A stretch of 64,000 nt of DNA. Source: Mycolicibacterium cosmeticum (GTDB lineage: Bacteria; Actinomycetota; Actinomycetes; Mycobacteriales; Mycobacteriaceae). The notes beneath the pieces were generated by a model. That model was not told the DNA's origin and ran no database searches. It saw nothing but the letters and a program-made list of their open reading frames with translations. The first letter of the stretch is position 1. Every line of letters starts with the position of its first letter. Location of the stretch: positions 186,001 through 250,000 of the forward strand of contig JACPVS010000004.1 in NCBI GenBank assembly GCA_016197365.1, written 5' to 3'. The position numbers were made by a program, and so were the translations under genes. Positions 32,037 to 39,730 of this stretch are shown here, piece by piece.

Positions 32037-34025
32037 ATGCGATGGCGGCCGATGTACCAGCCGACCATTCCCAGCGGCGCTGAGCCGCCGCGCCCCGTTC
32101 TGGTTCCCGAAAATCCCTCGGCTGAGCCATTTTTCGCCGACCATACGCTGCCTCTTGGACGTGAGCGTGAGATCGCTGCGCTGACGGCGGCCGTCGCGTC
32201 GGGCTCGCCGGCACCGGTGGTGGTGATCAGCGGTGTGCGCGGTTCCGGAAAGACGCTGCTGCTCAACCAGACTCGTCGATACGCCGAGGCGGCGGGCTAC
32301 ATCACCTTGCACACCGCGGGTGTGCCGGCGGAATCGGGACAGCCCCTGTCGGGCCTGGACCACCTGCTGCGGGCGCTCCCACCCGGGGTCGCCCCGGCGG
32401 CACCAGGACCCGGCTTGCTGCACGTGCTGCGCGAACTCGGGGCACACCATCGGGTCGCGATCTTCGTCGACGACGTGCACCACCTCGACGCCGCGTCACG
32501 GGCCGCCCTCGTGTTCGCCGCACGACGCCTGGTCGGCAATGCCGTCACGATGGTGCTCGCGACACGGGGCACCGCCCATCTCGACGGTCTCGGCCGCGGT
32601 GACGTCACCGCCCTGACCGTGCAGCCACTTACCCCGCGGCAGTCCGAGACGTTGCTCGACCAACAGCCGGTGCCCGCCTTCGGGCTGCTGCGTGAGGCCA
32701 TTCTGGCTCAGGCACAGGGCAATCCGGGCGCTGTGGTGGCGTTCAGCGGGCTGGCGGCACAGTGGGACGGCGGCCGCGCACCCGACCCCATCCCGCTGCC
32801 CGCCGACATCCGGTCGGCCTACCGCGACGACCTCGACGCACTGCCCGCCGACACCCGGGCCGCACTGCTGACGCTGGCCGCCGCCGGCCCCGACATCGCA
32901 CTGGTGGCCGCCACCCTCGATGCGGAGGTACTGGCGGCCGGCCGCGCCGCAGGACTGCTGGGTGCCGACGAGCGCAGCGTGCGCTTCGTCGACCCACTGA
33001 CGCGCTCCGCGTGCTATTCCGGAGGCACCACCGCACAACGCCGCGCCGTGCATCGGCGGATCGCAGACGTGCTCGGCGAACGGCCGCATCGGCAGGCCTG
33101 GCACGCCGCGCTGGGCGCCGACGGGGTCGACGACGACATCGCCGACCGATTGGTGGCCTTCACCGCGGCGACCCGGGACATCGACGGTGACGCCGCGGCC
33201 GCCGCGGTGCAGGGCATCATCGACGCCGCCCGCAAGGGCAACATCGGGGCGGTGCTCAAGGCGATCATCTCCGCACCTGCCGTCGTCCTCGGCGGAATCC
33301 TCAACGGCGGCTACGGCCCCGATCTGTCCAGCGTCATCAAGACCGGACTGGATCTGCCGCTGTTCGGCGGCGGTCTGCTGACCCAGTTCGCCATCACCTT
33401 CGCCAACAACGTCCTGAGCGTCAACCTCGCAGGCACCATCCCTGCCCTGCAGACCTTGCAGAAGCTGATCGCCGACGCGCTCAAGCCGCCTGTGGTCAAG
33501 AAAGCTGCGGCGACTGCCGCGGTCACCACGGTTCCCGGCACGAACGCGACGACGGTGACCCTCGCGACGGCCGACGCCAAGGCGCCCGCAGCGGACAAGC
33601 CCACGACCGCAGACCAGGCGACTCCGGCCGCGGATACTCCCAAAGACACCACGCCCTCCGAAGAGACCACGACGAAACCCGCGGCGGATGACCCGACCGC
33701 TCCCGAACCGGTCAAGTCGACGCCCGCCGACACCGATACGCCGGCCACGTCCGACTCCACGGACTCATCGACCAAGCCCGACACCACAACTGGCAGCAAG
33801 CCGGACACGAAGCCCGACACCAAGCCCGACACGAAGGGTGACTCCACCGCAGCGTCGGGAAGCGACGGCACCACCGCGACCAAGCCCGCCCACACCCGCG
33901 GACCGAAGCACGCCGGGAAGACCGACAACGCAAGCTCGCAGGCGGGCGGCAGCGGCAGCGGGTCGAGCGGATCTACGACTCCCAAGCACGCGAAGGGTGG
34001 TCACCACACCGAGCACGCGGCCTAG
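32037..34025 (+). CDS. Chimera: LuxR-type STAND NTPase joined to a mycobacterial surface-protein tail
   Basis: 662 residues, one uninterrupted frame. Residues about 38-375 are the NTPase and following winged-helix part of large LuxR (MalT-like) regulators: Walker A GVRGSGKT (66-73), Walker B VAIFVDD (140-146), VLATRGTA, TPRQSETLL, FVDPLTRSACYSGGTTAQRR and HRQAWHAALGADGVDDDIA. Instead of TPR repeats and a LuxR helix-turn-helix, the frame passes at about 380-392 into VQGIIDAARKGNIGAVLKAI and ILNGGYGPDLSSV, a hydrophobic block typical of mycobacterial GjpA-like/PE-like envelope proteins (resemblance from memory), then a Thr/Asp/Lys/Pro-rich tail of about 175 residues with KPDT repeats. No signal peptide is visible. 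GGAG sits 2 nt before ATG 32037 and 16 nt before ATG 32052, so the start is uncertain. Could be a genuine gene fusion, a deletion product, or a mis-assembly. Confidence 0.7.
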   Translation: MRWRPMYQPTIPSGAEPPRPVLVPENPSAEPFFADHTLPLGREREIAALTAAVASGSPAPVVVISGVRGSGKTLLLNQTRRYAEAAGYITLHTAGVPAESGQPLSGLDHLLRALPPGVAPAAPGPGLLHVLRELGAHHRVAIFVDDVHHLDAASRAALVFAARRLVGNAVTMVLATRGTAHLDGLGRGDVTALTVQPLTPRQSETLLDQQPVPAFGLLREAILAQAQGNPGAVVAFSGLAAQWDGGRAPDPIPLPADIRSAYRDDLDALPADTRAALLTLAAAGPDIALVAATLDAEVLAAGRAAGLLGADERSVRFVDPLTRSACYSGGTTAQRRAVHRRIADVLGERPHRQAWHAALGADGVDDDIADRLVAFTAATRDIDGDAAAAAVQGIIDAARKGNIGAVLKAIISAPAVVLGGILNGGYGPDLSSVIKTGLDLPLFGGGLLTQFAITFANNVLSVNLAGTIPALQTLQKLIADALKPPVVKKAAATAAVTTVPGTNATTVTLATADAKAPAADKPTTADQATPAADTPKDTTPSEETTTKPAADDPTAPEPVKSTPADTDTPATSDSTDSSTKPDTTTGSKPDTKPDTKPDTKGDSTAASGSDGTTATKPAHTRGPKHAGKTDNASSQAGGSGSGSSGSTTPKHAKGGHHTEHAA

Positions 34026-34033
34026 CCGAGATT

Positions 34034-34077
34034 GACGAAATGGCTGCTGCCCGACGCCCGGTGGCAGCCATTTCGTC
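34034..34077. terminator. Bidirectional hairpin terminator
   Basis: Perfect 14-bp stem (34034-34047 with 34064-34077, 16-nt loop), extendable to 17 bp with one wobble, in the 56-bp gap between convergent genes. Confidence 0.8.
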
Positions 34078-34081
34078 GATT

Positions 34082-35794
34082 TCAGAACCAGTCGGGGGCC
34101 ATCTCCAGGGTGGTCCGGTCCAGACTGGCCAGCAGCTCCAATTGCGGTGCAGTCTTGGGTAATTCGTAGTGGAAGAAGTACCGGGCGGCCTGGCGCTTGC
34201 CGTCGTAGAAGTCCCCGGCGTGATCACCGGCGGCCAGGAACTGCTCAAGCCAGATCCAGGCGATGACGATGTGCCCGAACGCTTCGAGGTACACCGCGCT
34301 GTTCGCCATCGCGGCTTCGACGTCACCGGATGCGAACATACCGGCCGTCACCTCGACCAGGCGCTGCCAGGCGGCATCCAGTGCCACCCCGAATTCATGG
34401 TCACCCGCGGCCGCCACCGTGGCCGCGATCCGCTCGCCCAGCGCCGCCAGACTGGCCCCGCCACCTTGGGTCACCTTGCGGCCCAACAGGTCCAGGCTCT
34501 GGATTCCGTGCGTGCCCTCATGGATCGGGTTCAGCCGGTTGTCCCGGTAATGCTGTTCGACGTCGTACTCACGGGTGTAGCCGTAGCCGCCGAGCACCTG
34601 AATGGCCAGGCTGTTCGCCTCCAGACACCACTGCGACGGCCAACTCTTGGCCACCGGGGTCAGGATGTCCAGCAGTTCGGTGTCCTCGACATCCACCAGA
34701 CGCGCGCAATAGAGTGCCAGGCCCAGCGCACCCTCCACATAGGCCTTCTGCGCCAACAACATCCGCTTCACATCGGCGTGCGCGATGATGGGCACCTGCG
34801 GCGCCGACGGGTCCTTGACCAGCCGGCCCTGCGGACGCTCCCTGGCGTATTCCAACGACTTCAGGTAGCCGGTGTAGCCGAGCGCCACCGCGCCCATCCC
34901 GACGCCGAGGCGGGCCTCGTTCATCATGTGGAACATGTAGACCAGGCCGCGGTGCGGCTCGCCGACGAGGTAGCCGGTGGCACCGTCGAAGTTGAGGACC
35001 GTATTCGTGATCCCGCGCTGCCCCATCTTGTGGTTGAGCCCGGAGATCGCCACCTGATTGCGCGTCCCCACCGAGCCGTCGGCATCGACCAGGAACTTGG
35101 GCACGATGAACAACGAGATGCCCTTGGTGCCCGCCGGGCCGCCCGGGATCTTGGCCAGTACCAGGTTGACGATGTTGTCGGTGAGTTCGTGCTCGGCGCC
35201 CGAGATCCACATCTTGGTGCCGAAAACCCGGTAGCTGCCGTCGGCCTGGGGTTCGGCCCGGGTGGTGATGTCGGCCAGCGATGATCCCGCCTGCGTCTCC
35301 GACAGTGCCATGGTGCCGGTAAACCGGCCGGCCAGCATCGGCGTGACCCATTGCGAAATCTGTTCGGGGCTACCGAATTTGGCGATCAAGTTCGCATTGG
35401 CGATGGTCAGCATCAGATAACCCGAGGTGCTGACGTTGGCCGCCGAGATCCACGCGAAGCCGGCCTGCGCGACGGTGGCCGGTAACTGCGCCCCGCCCAA
35501 TGCGGCGTCGAACCCCATGCCGAGCAGATCCGCCTTCGCGAACGCCTGCAGCGCCTCACCGACCTCGGGGATGACGGTCACGGTGGTGCCGTCGAAGGTG
35601 GGTTCGTGGGCATCGCTGAGCTTGTTGTGCGGAGCGAAGTAGCGTTCGGCCAGCTGTTCGCACAAGTCGAGCACGCCGTCGAAGGTCTCCCGGGAATGCT
35701 CGGCGAAGCGCGGCCGGGCGGTCAGTTCCTCGACCTGAAGCCATTCGTAGAGCAGGAAATCGAGGTCGCGGCGGGACAGGATGGTCGACTTCAT
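34082..35794 (-). CDS. Acyl-CoA dehydrogenase with C-terminal extension
   Basis: 570 residues, longer than the usual 380-400. Core acyl-CoA dehydrogenase about 40-450: FAD-contact strand GTMALSETQAGSSLADI, TKMWISGAEHEL, RLGVGMGAVALGYTGYLKSLEYARER, and QVLGGYGYTREYDVEQHYRDNR then INPIHEGTHGIQSLDLLGRK-type segment with the general-base region. The extra about 110 C-terminal residues match the acetyl-CoA-dehydrogenase-like C-terminal domain found in the larger bacterial FadE group (AidB/DMSPA-like). Likely substrate is an acyl-CoA of unknown chain. Ten bases from the sigma-factor gene on the same strand, so probably co-transcribed with it. Confidence 0.88.
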   Translation of the reverse strand: MKSTILSRRDLDFLLYEWLQVEELTARPRFAEHSRETFDGVLDLCEQLAERYFAPHNKLSDAHEPTFDGTTVTVIPEVGEALQAFAKADLLGMGFDAALGGAQLPATVAQAGFAWISAANVSTSGYLMLTIANANLIAKFGSPEQISQWVTPMLAGRFTGTMALSETQAGSSLADITTRAEPQADGSYRVFGTKMWISGAEHELTDNIVNLVLAKIPGGPAGTKGISLFIVPKFLVDADGSVGTRNQVAISGLNHKMGQRGITNTVLNFDGATGYLVGEPHRGLVYMFHMMNEARLGVGMGAVALGYTGYLKSLEYARERPQGRLVKDPSAPQVPIIAHADVKRMLLAQKAYVEGALGLALYCARLVDVEDTELLDILTPVAKSWPSQWCLEANSLAIQVLGGYGYTREYDVEQHYRDNRLNPIHEGTHGIQSLDLLGRKVTQGGGASLAALGERIAATVAAAGDHEFGVALDAAWQRLVEVTAGMFASGDVEAAMANSAVYLEAFGHIVIAWIWLEQFLAAGDHAGDFYDGKRQAARYFFHYELPKTAPQLELLASLDRTTLEMAPDWF

Positions 35795-35803
35795 GCCGTC
35801 AGG

Positions 35804-36691
35804 TTAATCGCCCGGGTCCGGCGGCCCGGGCAGCGACAGTTGCGCGAGACGGACGGGGTCGATGATGGATACGACGCCGACCAGGCGGCCGCCGTCGACG
35901 GTGCAGGCCATCACGCCGATCGGCCGGCCGGTCGGCCCCCAGACCAGGATGCCCGGCTCGCCGTTGACCAACACGCGGCGGGCGATGACGGCTGAGCCCT
36001 GGCCGCGCCGGACGGCATCCAGGATGCCTGCGGGCCCGGTACCGGCCTCCACACCCCGAACGGTGTGCCGCTGCCAGCTGACATCGGGATCGAGCACGCG
36101 CAGCAGCGCGTCGAAATCGCCGTCACGCGCCGCGGTGAGGAACGCGTCGACCACCTCGCGCTGCTCCGCTTTCCTGCGCCGGCCACCAGCGGGCGCGGGC
36201 ACGTCCTGCACCTTCCGGCGCGCACGGCTGGCCAGCATCTTGACCGCATCGGTCGACTTGTCGAGGATCTGCCCGATCTCGGCGAACGGCACCGCGAACA
36301 TGTCGTGCAGTACGAACGCCAGCCGTTCCTCCGGACGCAGCGATCCCAGCACGACGAGGAGCGCGAGCCCCACCGAGTCGGCAAGCACCGCAGCATCTTC
36401 GGGGTTGTCGGTGTCTTCGTTGACTATCAGCTCGGGGAGGTCGGGCGCCATCGGGACCTCGGGTCGGCTGCTGCGTGACCGCAAGGTGTCGACACAGATG
36501 CGGCCGACGACGGTCGTCAGCCAGCCGGGCAGGTTCTCGATCGAGTCCGCGTCTTGGCGGGACAGTCGCAGCCAGGTTTCCTGGACGGCGTCCTCGGCAT
36601 CCGACCGCGAGCCGAGGACACGATGGGCGACGCCGAGCAGCCGCGGGCGCTGCTGCTCGAAGGTCTGCGCCAGTGGTACGTCGGCCGTCAT
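35804..36691 (-). CDS. ECF41-type sigma factor with SnoaL-like C-terminus (SigI/SigJ-like)
   Basis: 295 residues: sigma region 2 about 10-75 (SRSDAEDAVQETWLRLSRQD, GWLTTVVGRICVDTLRSR), region 4 about 115-170 (LRPEERLAFVLHDMFAVPFA, STDAVKMLASRARRKV), then a SnoaL/NTF2-like domain about 180-285. This layout defines ECF41 factors, which need no classical anti-sigma because the tail both inhibits and supports activity (family knowledge). ECF41 genes usually sit beside an enzyme they control; here the divergent neighbour encodes a DoxX-like membrane protein 81 bp away. Confidence 0.88.
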   Translation of the reverse strand: MTADVPLAQTFEQQRPRLLGVAHRVLGSRSDAEDAVQETWLRLSRQDADSIENLPGWLTTVVGRICVDTLRSRSSRPEVPMAPDLPELIVNEDTDNPEDAAVLADSVGLALLVVLGSLRPEERLAFVLHDMFAVPFAEIGQILDKSTDAVKMLASRARRKVQDVPAPAGGRRRKAEQREVVDAFLTAARDGDFDALLRVLDPDVSWQRHTVRGVEAGTGPAGILDAVRRGQGSAVIARRVLVNGEPGILVWGPTGRPIGVMACTVDGGRLVGVVSIIDPVRLAQLSLPGPPDPGD

Positions 36692-36715
36692 GAGTTACCT
36701 CTCGTCGCGCGGATC

Positions 36716-36722
36716 CGTCACA
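36716..36722 (+). promoter_or_regulatory. Possible ECF41 -35 element for the DoxX gene
   Basis: CGTCACA differs by one base from the published ECF41 -35 consensus TGTCACA. A matching CGTC -10 at normal spacing is not seen (only CGACG at 36746-36750), so this is tentative. Confidence 0.25.
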
Positions 36723-36772
36723 GGGAATGACGAGTCGGCACGGACCGACGTAACCATGAAACGGAGCCAGTC

Positions 36773-37168
36773 ATGTACACCACGCTGTGGATCATCACCG
36801 CGGTTGCCGCAGTGGCCTATCTGGCCGGCGGGACGAGCCTGCTGCTGATGCCGAGAGCGAGGTACCGCGCCCTGAGCGCTACCCAGCACTGGGTCGACGA
36901 TTTCGGTGACGGTCACCTCAAGGCGATCGGCGCCCTCAAATCGATCGGCGCGCTCGGTCTGGTGGTCCCGGCGGCGGTCGGCATCGTGCCCGTTCTCACG
37001 CCGGTGGCGGCCTGCGGGATGGCGCTCTTCATGGCCGGCGCGGCCACCACCCGGTTCCGGCGCAGCGAGTGGCCGTCCATGGGCGGCGACATCGTGTTTC
37101 TCGGGATGTTCGGCTGCCTGGCGTGGGGCTGGTTCCACCGGCTCGCAGGCGTCAGCGGATGGTGCTGA
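36773..37168 (+). CDS. DoxX-like integral membrane protein
   Basis: 131 residues with about four hydrophobic helices (3-27, 50-70, 75-92, 105-122) and the DoxX-type segment GHLKAIGALKSIGALGLVVP. Family members are small membrane proteins linked in some cases to redox stress; many have no known role. ACGGAG lies 6-7 nt before ATG 36773. Divergent from the ECF sigma gene, making it the probable target of that factor. The last 17 bp overlap the end of the convergent SDR gene. Confidence 0.8.
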   Translation: MYTTLWIITAVAAVAYLAGGTSLLLMPRARYRALSATQHWVDDFGDGHLKAIGALKSIGALGLVVPAAVGIVPVLTPVAACGMALFMAGAATTRFRRSEWPSMGGDIVFLGMFGCLAWGWFHRLAGVSGWC

Positions 37169-37928
37169 CACCCCCGTCGACGGGGATCACCGCGCCGGTG
37201 ATGTAGCTGCTGGCGCGGCTGGCCAGGAACACGCCGATGCCGGCCATGTCGTCGGCTTGGCCGACCCGGCCCAGCGGCAACAGCGACCCGACGGCCTCCT
37301 GCCCGGCAGAGAGCAGTACCTTCGTCATCCGGGACGGAAACAGCCCTGGCGCAATGGCATTCACCAGAATCCTGGGGGCCAGCTCACCGGCGAGGTGACG
37401 GGTCAGCATGTGTACCGCCGCCTTGCTGGCGCTGTAAGAGAAGTTGTCCCGGCCCTTCTCGGGAACCAGGAAGCCGTCGATGCTGCCGGTGTTGATCACC
37501 CGGGCCGGGTCGTCGTCGGTGGAGCCGGCCGTCAGCAGCGGCACGAGCGCGCGGGTCAGCAGGAACACCCCCTTGACGTTGACGTCGAAGACCTTGTCGA
37601 AACCGGATTCCGGGAAGTCTTCGAACGGCGCACCCCACGCGGCACCCGCGTTGTTGAACAGAACGTGCACGGCGTCCTCGCGGTAGGCCACCGCGTCGGA
37701 CAGTGCCTGCACGCCCTCGGTGGTGCCCAGATCGGCGGGGATACCCTCCACGGCGCCCAGCGGGGACAGCTCGGCCACCGCCGCGTCGAGTTCGGCCGCC
37801 TTGCGCGCCGCCAGGTACACCTTGGCGGCGCCGGCCTCCAGCAGCCCGCGGGCGATCATCACGCCGATACCGCGCCCACCGCCGGTGACCACGGCAACCT
37901 TGCCGTCGAGCCGGAACAGATCACTCAT
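37152..37928 (-). CDS. SDR family oxidoreductase
   Basis: 258 residues: TGGGRGIG near 16-23, NNAG near 93, INTGSIDGF, YSASK near 167, and a C-terminal GAVIPVDGGVSTIR typical of FabG-like SDRs. The DNA-side order TetR then SDR with an 8-bp overlap (37921-37928) makes a two-gene unit, in which TetR regulates its own partner. Close to rhamnolipid/FabG-type 3-oxoacyl reductases; substrate not determinable. Confidence 0.88.
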   Translation of the reverse strand: MSDLFRLDGKVAVVTGGGRGIGVMIARGLLEAGAAKVYLAARKAAELDAAVAELSPLGAVEGIPADLGTTEGVQALSDAVAYREDAVHVLFNNAGAAWGAPFEDFPESGFDKVFDVNVKGVFLLTRALVPLLTAGSTDDDPARVINTGSIDGFLVPEKGRDNFSYSASKAAVHMLTRHLAGELAPRILVNAIAPGLFPSRMTKVLLSAGQEAVGSLLPLGRVGQADDMAGIGVFLASRASSYITGAVIPVDGGVSTIR

Positions 37929-38577
37929 TGCCTGCTCCGCCCAGGGGTTCGTCGTTGCGTACGGTCTCGTCGCGGATCAGGCCGCGCAGCAGGGCGGTGC
38001 TGAACTCCACTGCGATCTCCTGGGCAGTGCGCCGGCCGTGCGGTCGCAGCCAGCGGTAGGCGCCCAGCACCATCCCGATATAGCCGAGCGCCAGCACATG
38101 GGAGTCGCAGTCGTAGAATTCGCCGCTGGCGATCCCGCGGTCGATCACGTCGCGCACATGCTCATAGACGGTGGCTTCGGCCTTGCGGATGTAGTCCACC
38201 TGCTCCTCGGTGAACCACTCGCTGATGTACGGGCCTTCCTGGAAGTAGACCGCGGCTGCCTCCAGGTCGTTGGCGATGCCGGTGAGCAGCCGCCTGGTGA
38301 AGTGGTAGATGGTCTCGCGGGCCGGTGCGGTCGGGTCGTCGTGCAGGGCGTCCACGGTGAAGTCGGCGGTGCGCTTGTAGATGTCCCAGAGGATCAGCGA
38401 CTTGCTGGCGTAGTAGTGATAGACGGTGGCCTTGTTCAAGCCGACGGCGTCGGCGACGTCATCCATCCGGGTGCCGTGGTACCCGCGGGCGGCGAAGAGT
38501 TTGGCGGCGACGGCCAGCAACTCCTCCCGCCGGGACAACCCGTTGGCGGTGGACGCCCCGTTTGACTCCGTGGACAT
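37921..38577 (-). CDS. TetR-family regulator co-transcribed with SDR
   Basis: 218 residues; DNA-binding domain about 15-62 (REELLAVAAKLFAARGYHGT, MDDVADAVGLNKATVYHYYA), followed by a helical ligand domain of the KstR2/FadR-like TetR_C type (GLNKATVYHYYASK then LRGLIRDETV). ATG 38577. The operator candidate at 38612-38634 lies 35 bp upstream, between this gene and the small ORF at 38721, so both may be controlled. Overlaps the SDR start by 8 bp. Confidence 0.87.
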   Translation of the reverse strand: MSTESNGASTANGLSRREELLAVAAKLFAARGYHGTRMDDVADAVGLNKATVYHYYASKSLILWDIYKRTADFTVDALHDDPTAPARETIYHFTRRLLTGIANDLEAAAVYFQEGPYISEWFTEEQVDYIRKAEATVYEHVRDVIDRGIASGEFYDCDSHVLALGYIGMVLGAYRWLRPHGRRTAQEIAVEFSTALLRGLIRDETVRNDEPLGGAGNE

Positions 38578-38611
38578 GACAACTCGCTATCTGCAAACCC
38601 GGCGAACCGGA

Positions 38612-38634
38612 AACCAATCAACTGGTTGGCCAGT
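38612..38634. promoter_or_regulatory. Candidate TetR operator
   Basis: Two interlocked inverted repeats: AACCA-N6-TGGTT (38612-38627) and ACTGG-TTGG-CCAGT (38621-38634), starting 35 bp upstream of the TetR gene. The AACCA/TGGTT arms recur in front of the aldehyde dehydrogenase at 61375-61386. Confidence 0.5.
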
Positions 38635-38720
38635 CTAGGCAATCGACCCGATCCGGTGTCGCCGCCTGGCCCAATCGCGTTAGACTTTGCAAAAGCAATA
38701 GCCATGCTGGGGAGGCATCG

Positions 38721-38831
38721 ATGGACCCGAATCCGGATTACGACATCAGCGACGAGGGTGAATTCTTCTTCAGCTGGCTGGCCTGGGGCCTGCGCGGCGT
38801 GTACCCGCCGCCGGCATACCCCCCGGTGTAA
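38721..38831 (+). CDS. Small conserved-looking ORF (36 residues) with own terminator
   Basis: ATG 38721 follows GGGGAGG (38710-38716) at 4 nt, an excellent ribosome site, and the TAA at 38829 is followed 16 nt later by a textbook intrinsic terminator, so this is very probably a real gene although only 36 codons. The product has an acidic head (MDPNPDYDISDEGEFFF), an aromatic hydrophobic middle (SWLAWGLRGVY) and a Pro/Tyr tail (PPPAYPPV). No signal peptide and no Cys/Lys-rich pattern of known leader or RiPP precursors. I do not recognise it. It stands alone between TetR and the ABC operon. Confidence 0.7.
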   Translation: MDPNPDYDISDEGEFFFSWLAWGLRGVYPPPAYPPV

Positions 38832-38847
38832 AGGACTCCACAAAAAT

Positions 38848-38875
38848 GGCACCCGCCGAGGCGGGTGCCTTTTTT
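38848..38875 (+). terminator. Intrinsic terminator with U-tract
   Basis: Stem of 9-10 bp GGCACCCGC/GCGGGTGCC (38848-38869) followed by six T (38870-38875), preceded by A5. One of few in the window with a real U-tract; it serves the small ORF ending at 38831. Confidence 0.9.
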
Positions 38876-38889
38876 GTGTCCCTCACCCG

Positions 38890-38942
38890 GCGATTTGTGC
38901 ACGTTTTGTCACGGTGAACGTGACGGAACGTGCACAAATCGC
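38890..38942. terminator. Long 24-bp palindromic hairpin downstream of the ABC operon
   Basis: Arms 38890-38913 and 38919-38942 pair along 24 bp, the only two non-Watson-Crick positions being G-T wobbles (on one strand), with a 5-base loop. It ends on the last base of the ATPase stop codon, so it can terminate the minus-strand ABC transcript. Length and near perfection suggest a dispersed palindromic element (see findings). Confidence 0.65.
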
Positions 38943-39730
38943 TAGGCCGCGGCGGCCCTGACCGCCTCGCCGACCTCATCCTTGAGCTTCAGGAACTCCG
39001 GGGACCGTCGCAGCTCCGTGGCGCCGACGCCGGTGCGGGGCAGCTCCGAGGACAGGTCCAGCGCCACCTTGCCCGGCCGCCGGGTCAGCACCACGATCCG
39101 CGACCCGAGGAACGCGGCCTCGTCGGCGCTGTGCGTGACGAACACGGTGGTGCGGCCCGTTTCCGCACTGACCTCGCGGACATCCTCCTGCAACCGCTCC
39201 CGGGTCAGCGCGTCCAGCGCCGCGAACGGTTCGTCGAGCAGGAACAGAGGGGTCTCGGCGGCAAGCGCCCGCGCGATCGCGACACGCTGCTGCTGTCCGC
39301 CGCTGATCTCCCAGATCTTGCGGTGCCCGGTCCCCTCCAGCCCGACGCGTTCGAGCAGCTGCTCACGCCGCTCGGCCCGGCGCTCGCGCGGCACCTTCGC
39401 GTACTTGAGCGCCAGATCGACGTTGCCGCCGACCGTGCGCCACGGGAACAGCCGCGGCTGCTGGAACACCACGCCCGAGGTGACCCCGGGCGTCGGCGAC
39501 GTGCCTGCCACCTGGACATCGCCCTCGCTGGGCGATTCGAACCCGGCGATCAGCCGCAGCAGGGTGCTCTTCCCACACCCCGATGCGCCGACGAGGACCA
39601 GGAAGGCGCCGGGGTCGACGTCCAGGTTCACCGGTCCCAGCGCCGTCACCGCATCCGAACCCTTTCCGTAGCGGTGTTCGACGTTCGTGATCAGAAGCCG
39701 GCCCGACGGGTCACTGCTTGGTGAGGACAT
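38942..39730 (-). CDS. ABC transporter ATP-binding protein, sulfonate/taurine/nitrate type
   Basis: 262 residues: Walker A GASGCGKSTLL (about 42-52), Q-loop FQQPRLFPW, signature ISGGQQQRVAIARAL (about 144-158), Walker B LFLLDEPFAALD and H-loop VTHSADEA. Sequence style is that of SsuB/TauB/NrtD ATPases. The start overlaps the binding-protein gene by 20 bp. Third and last gene of a permease, binding protein, ATPase operon. Confidence 0.9.
   Translation of the reverse strand: MSSPSSDPSGRLLITNVEHRYGKGSDAVTALGPVNLDVDPGAFLVLVGASGCGKSTLLRLIAGFESPSEGDVQVAGTSPTPGVTSGVVFQQPRLFPWRTVGGNVDLALKYAKVPRERRAERREQLLERVGLEGTGHRKIWEISGGQQQRVAIARALAAETPLFLLDEPFAALDALTRERLQEDVREVSAETGRTTVFVTHSADEAAFLGSRIVVLTRRPGKVALDLSSELPRTGVGATELRRSPEFLKLKDEVGEAVRAAAA

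Noticed and set aside
33780..33840. KPDT repeats considered as a tandem DNA repeat
   Set aside because: Repeats are only approximate at DNA level; better described as low-complexity protein.
38687..38698. TTGC-AAAA-GCAA dyad upstream of the 36-codon gene as operator
   Set aside because: Arms of 4 bp with an A-run are expected often by chance; may just be part of the promoter.
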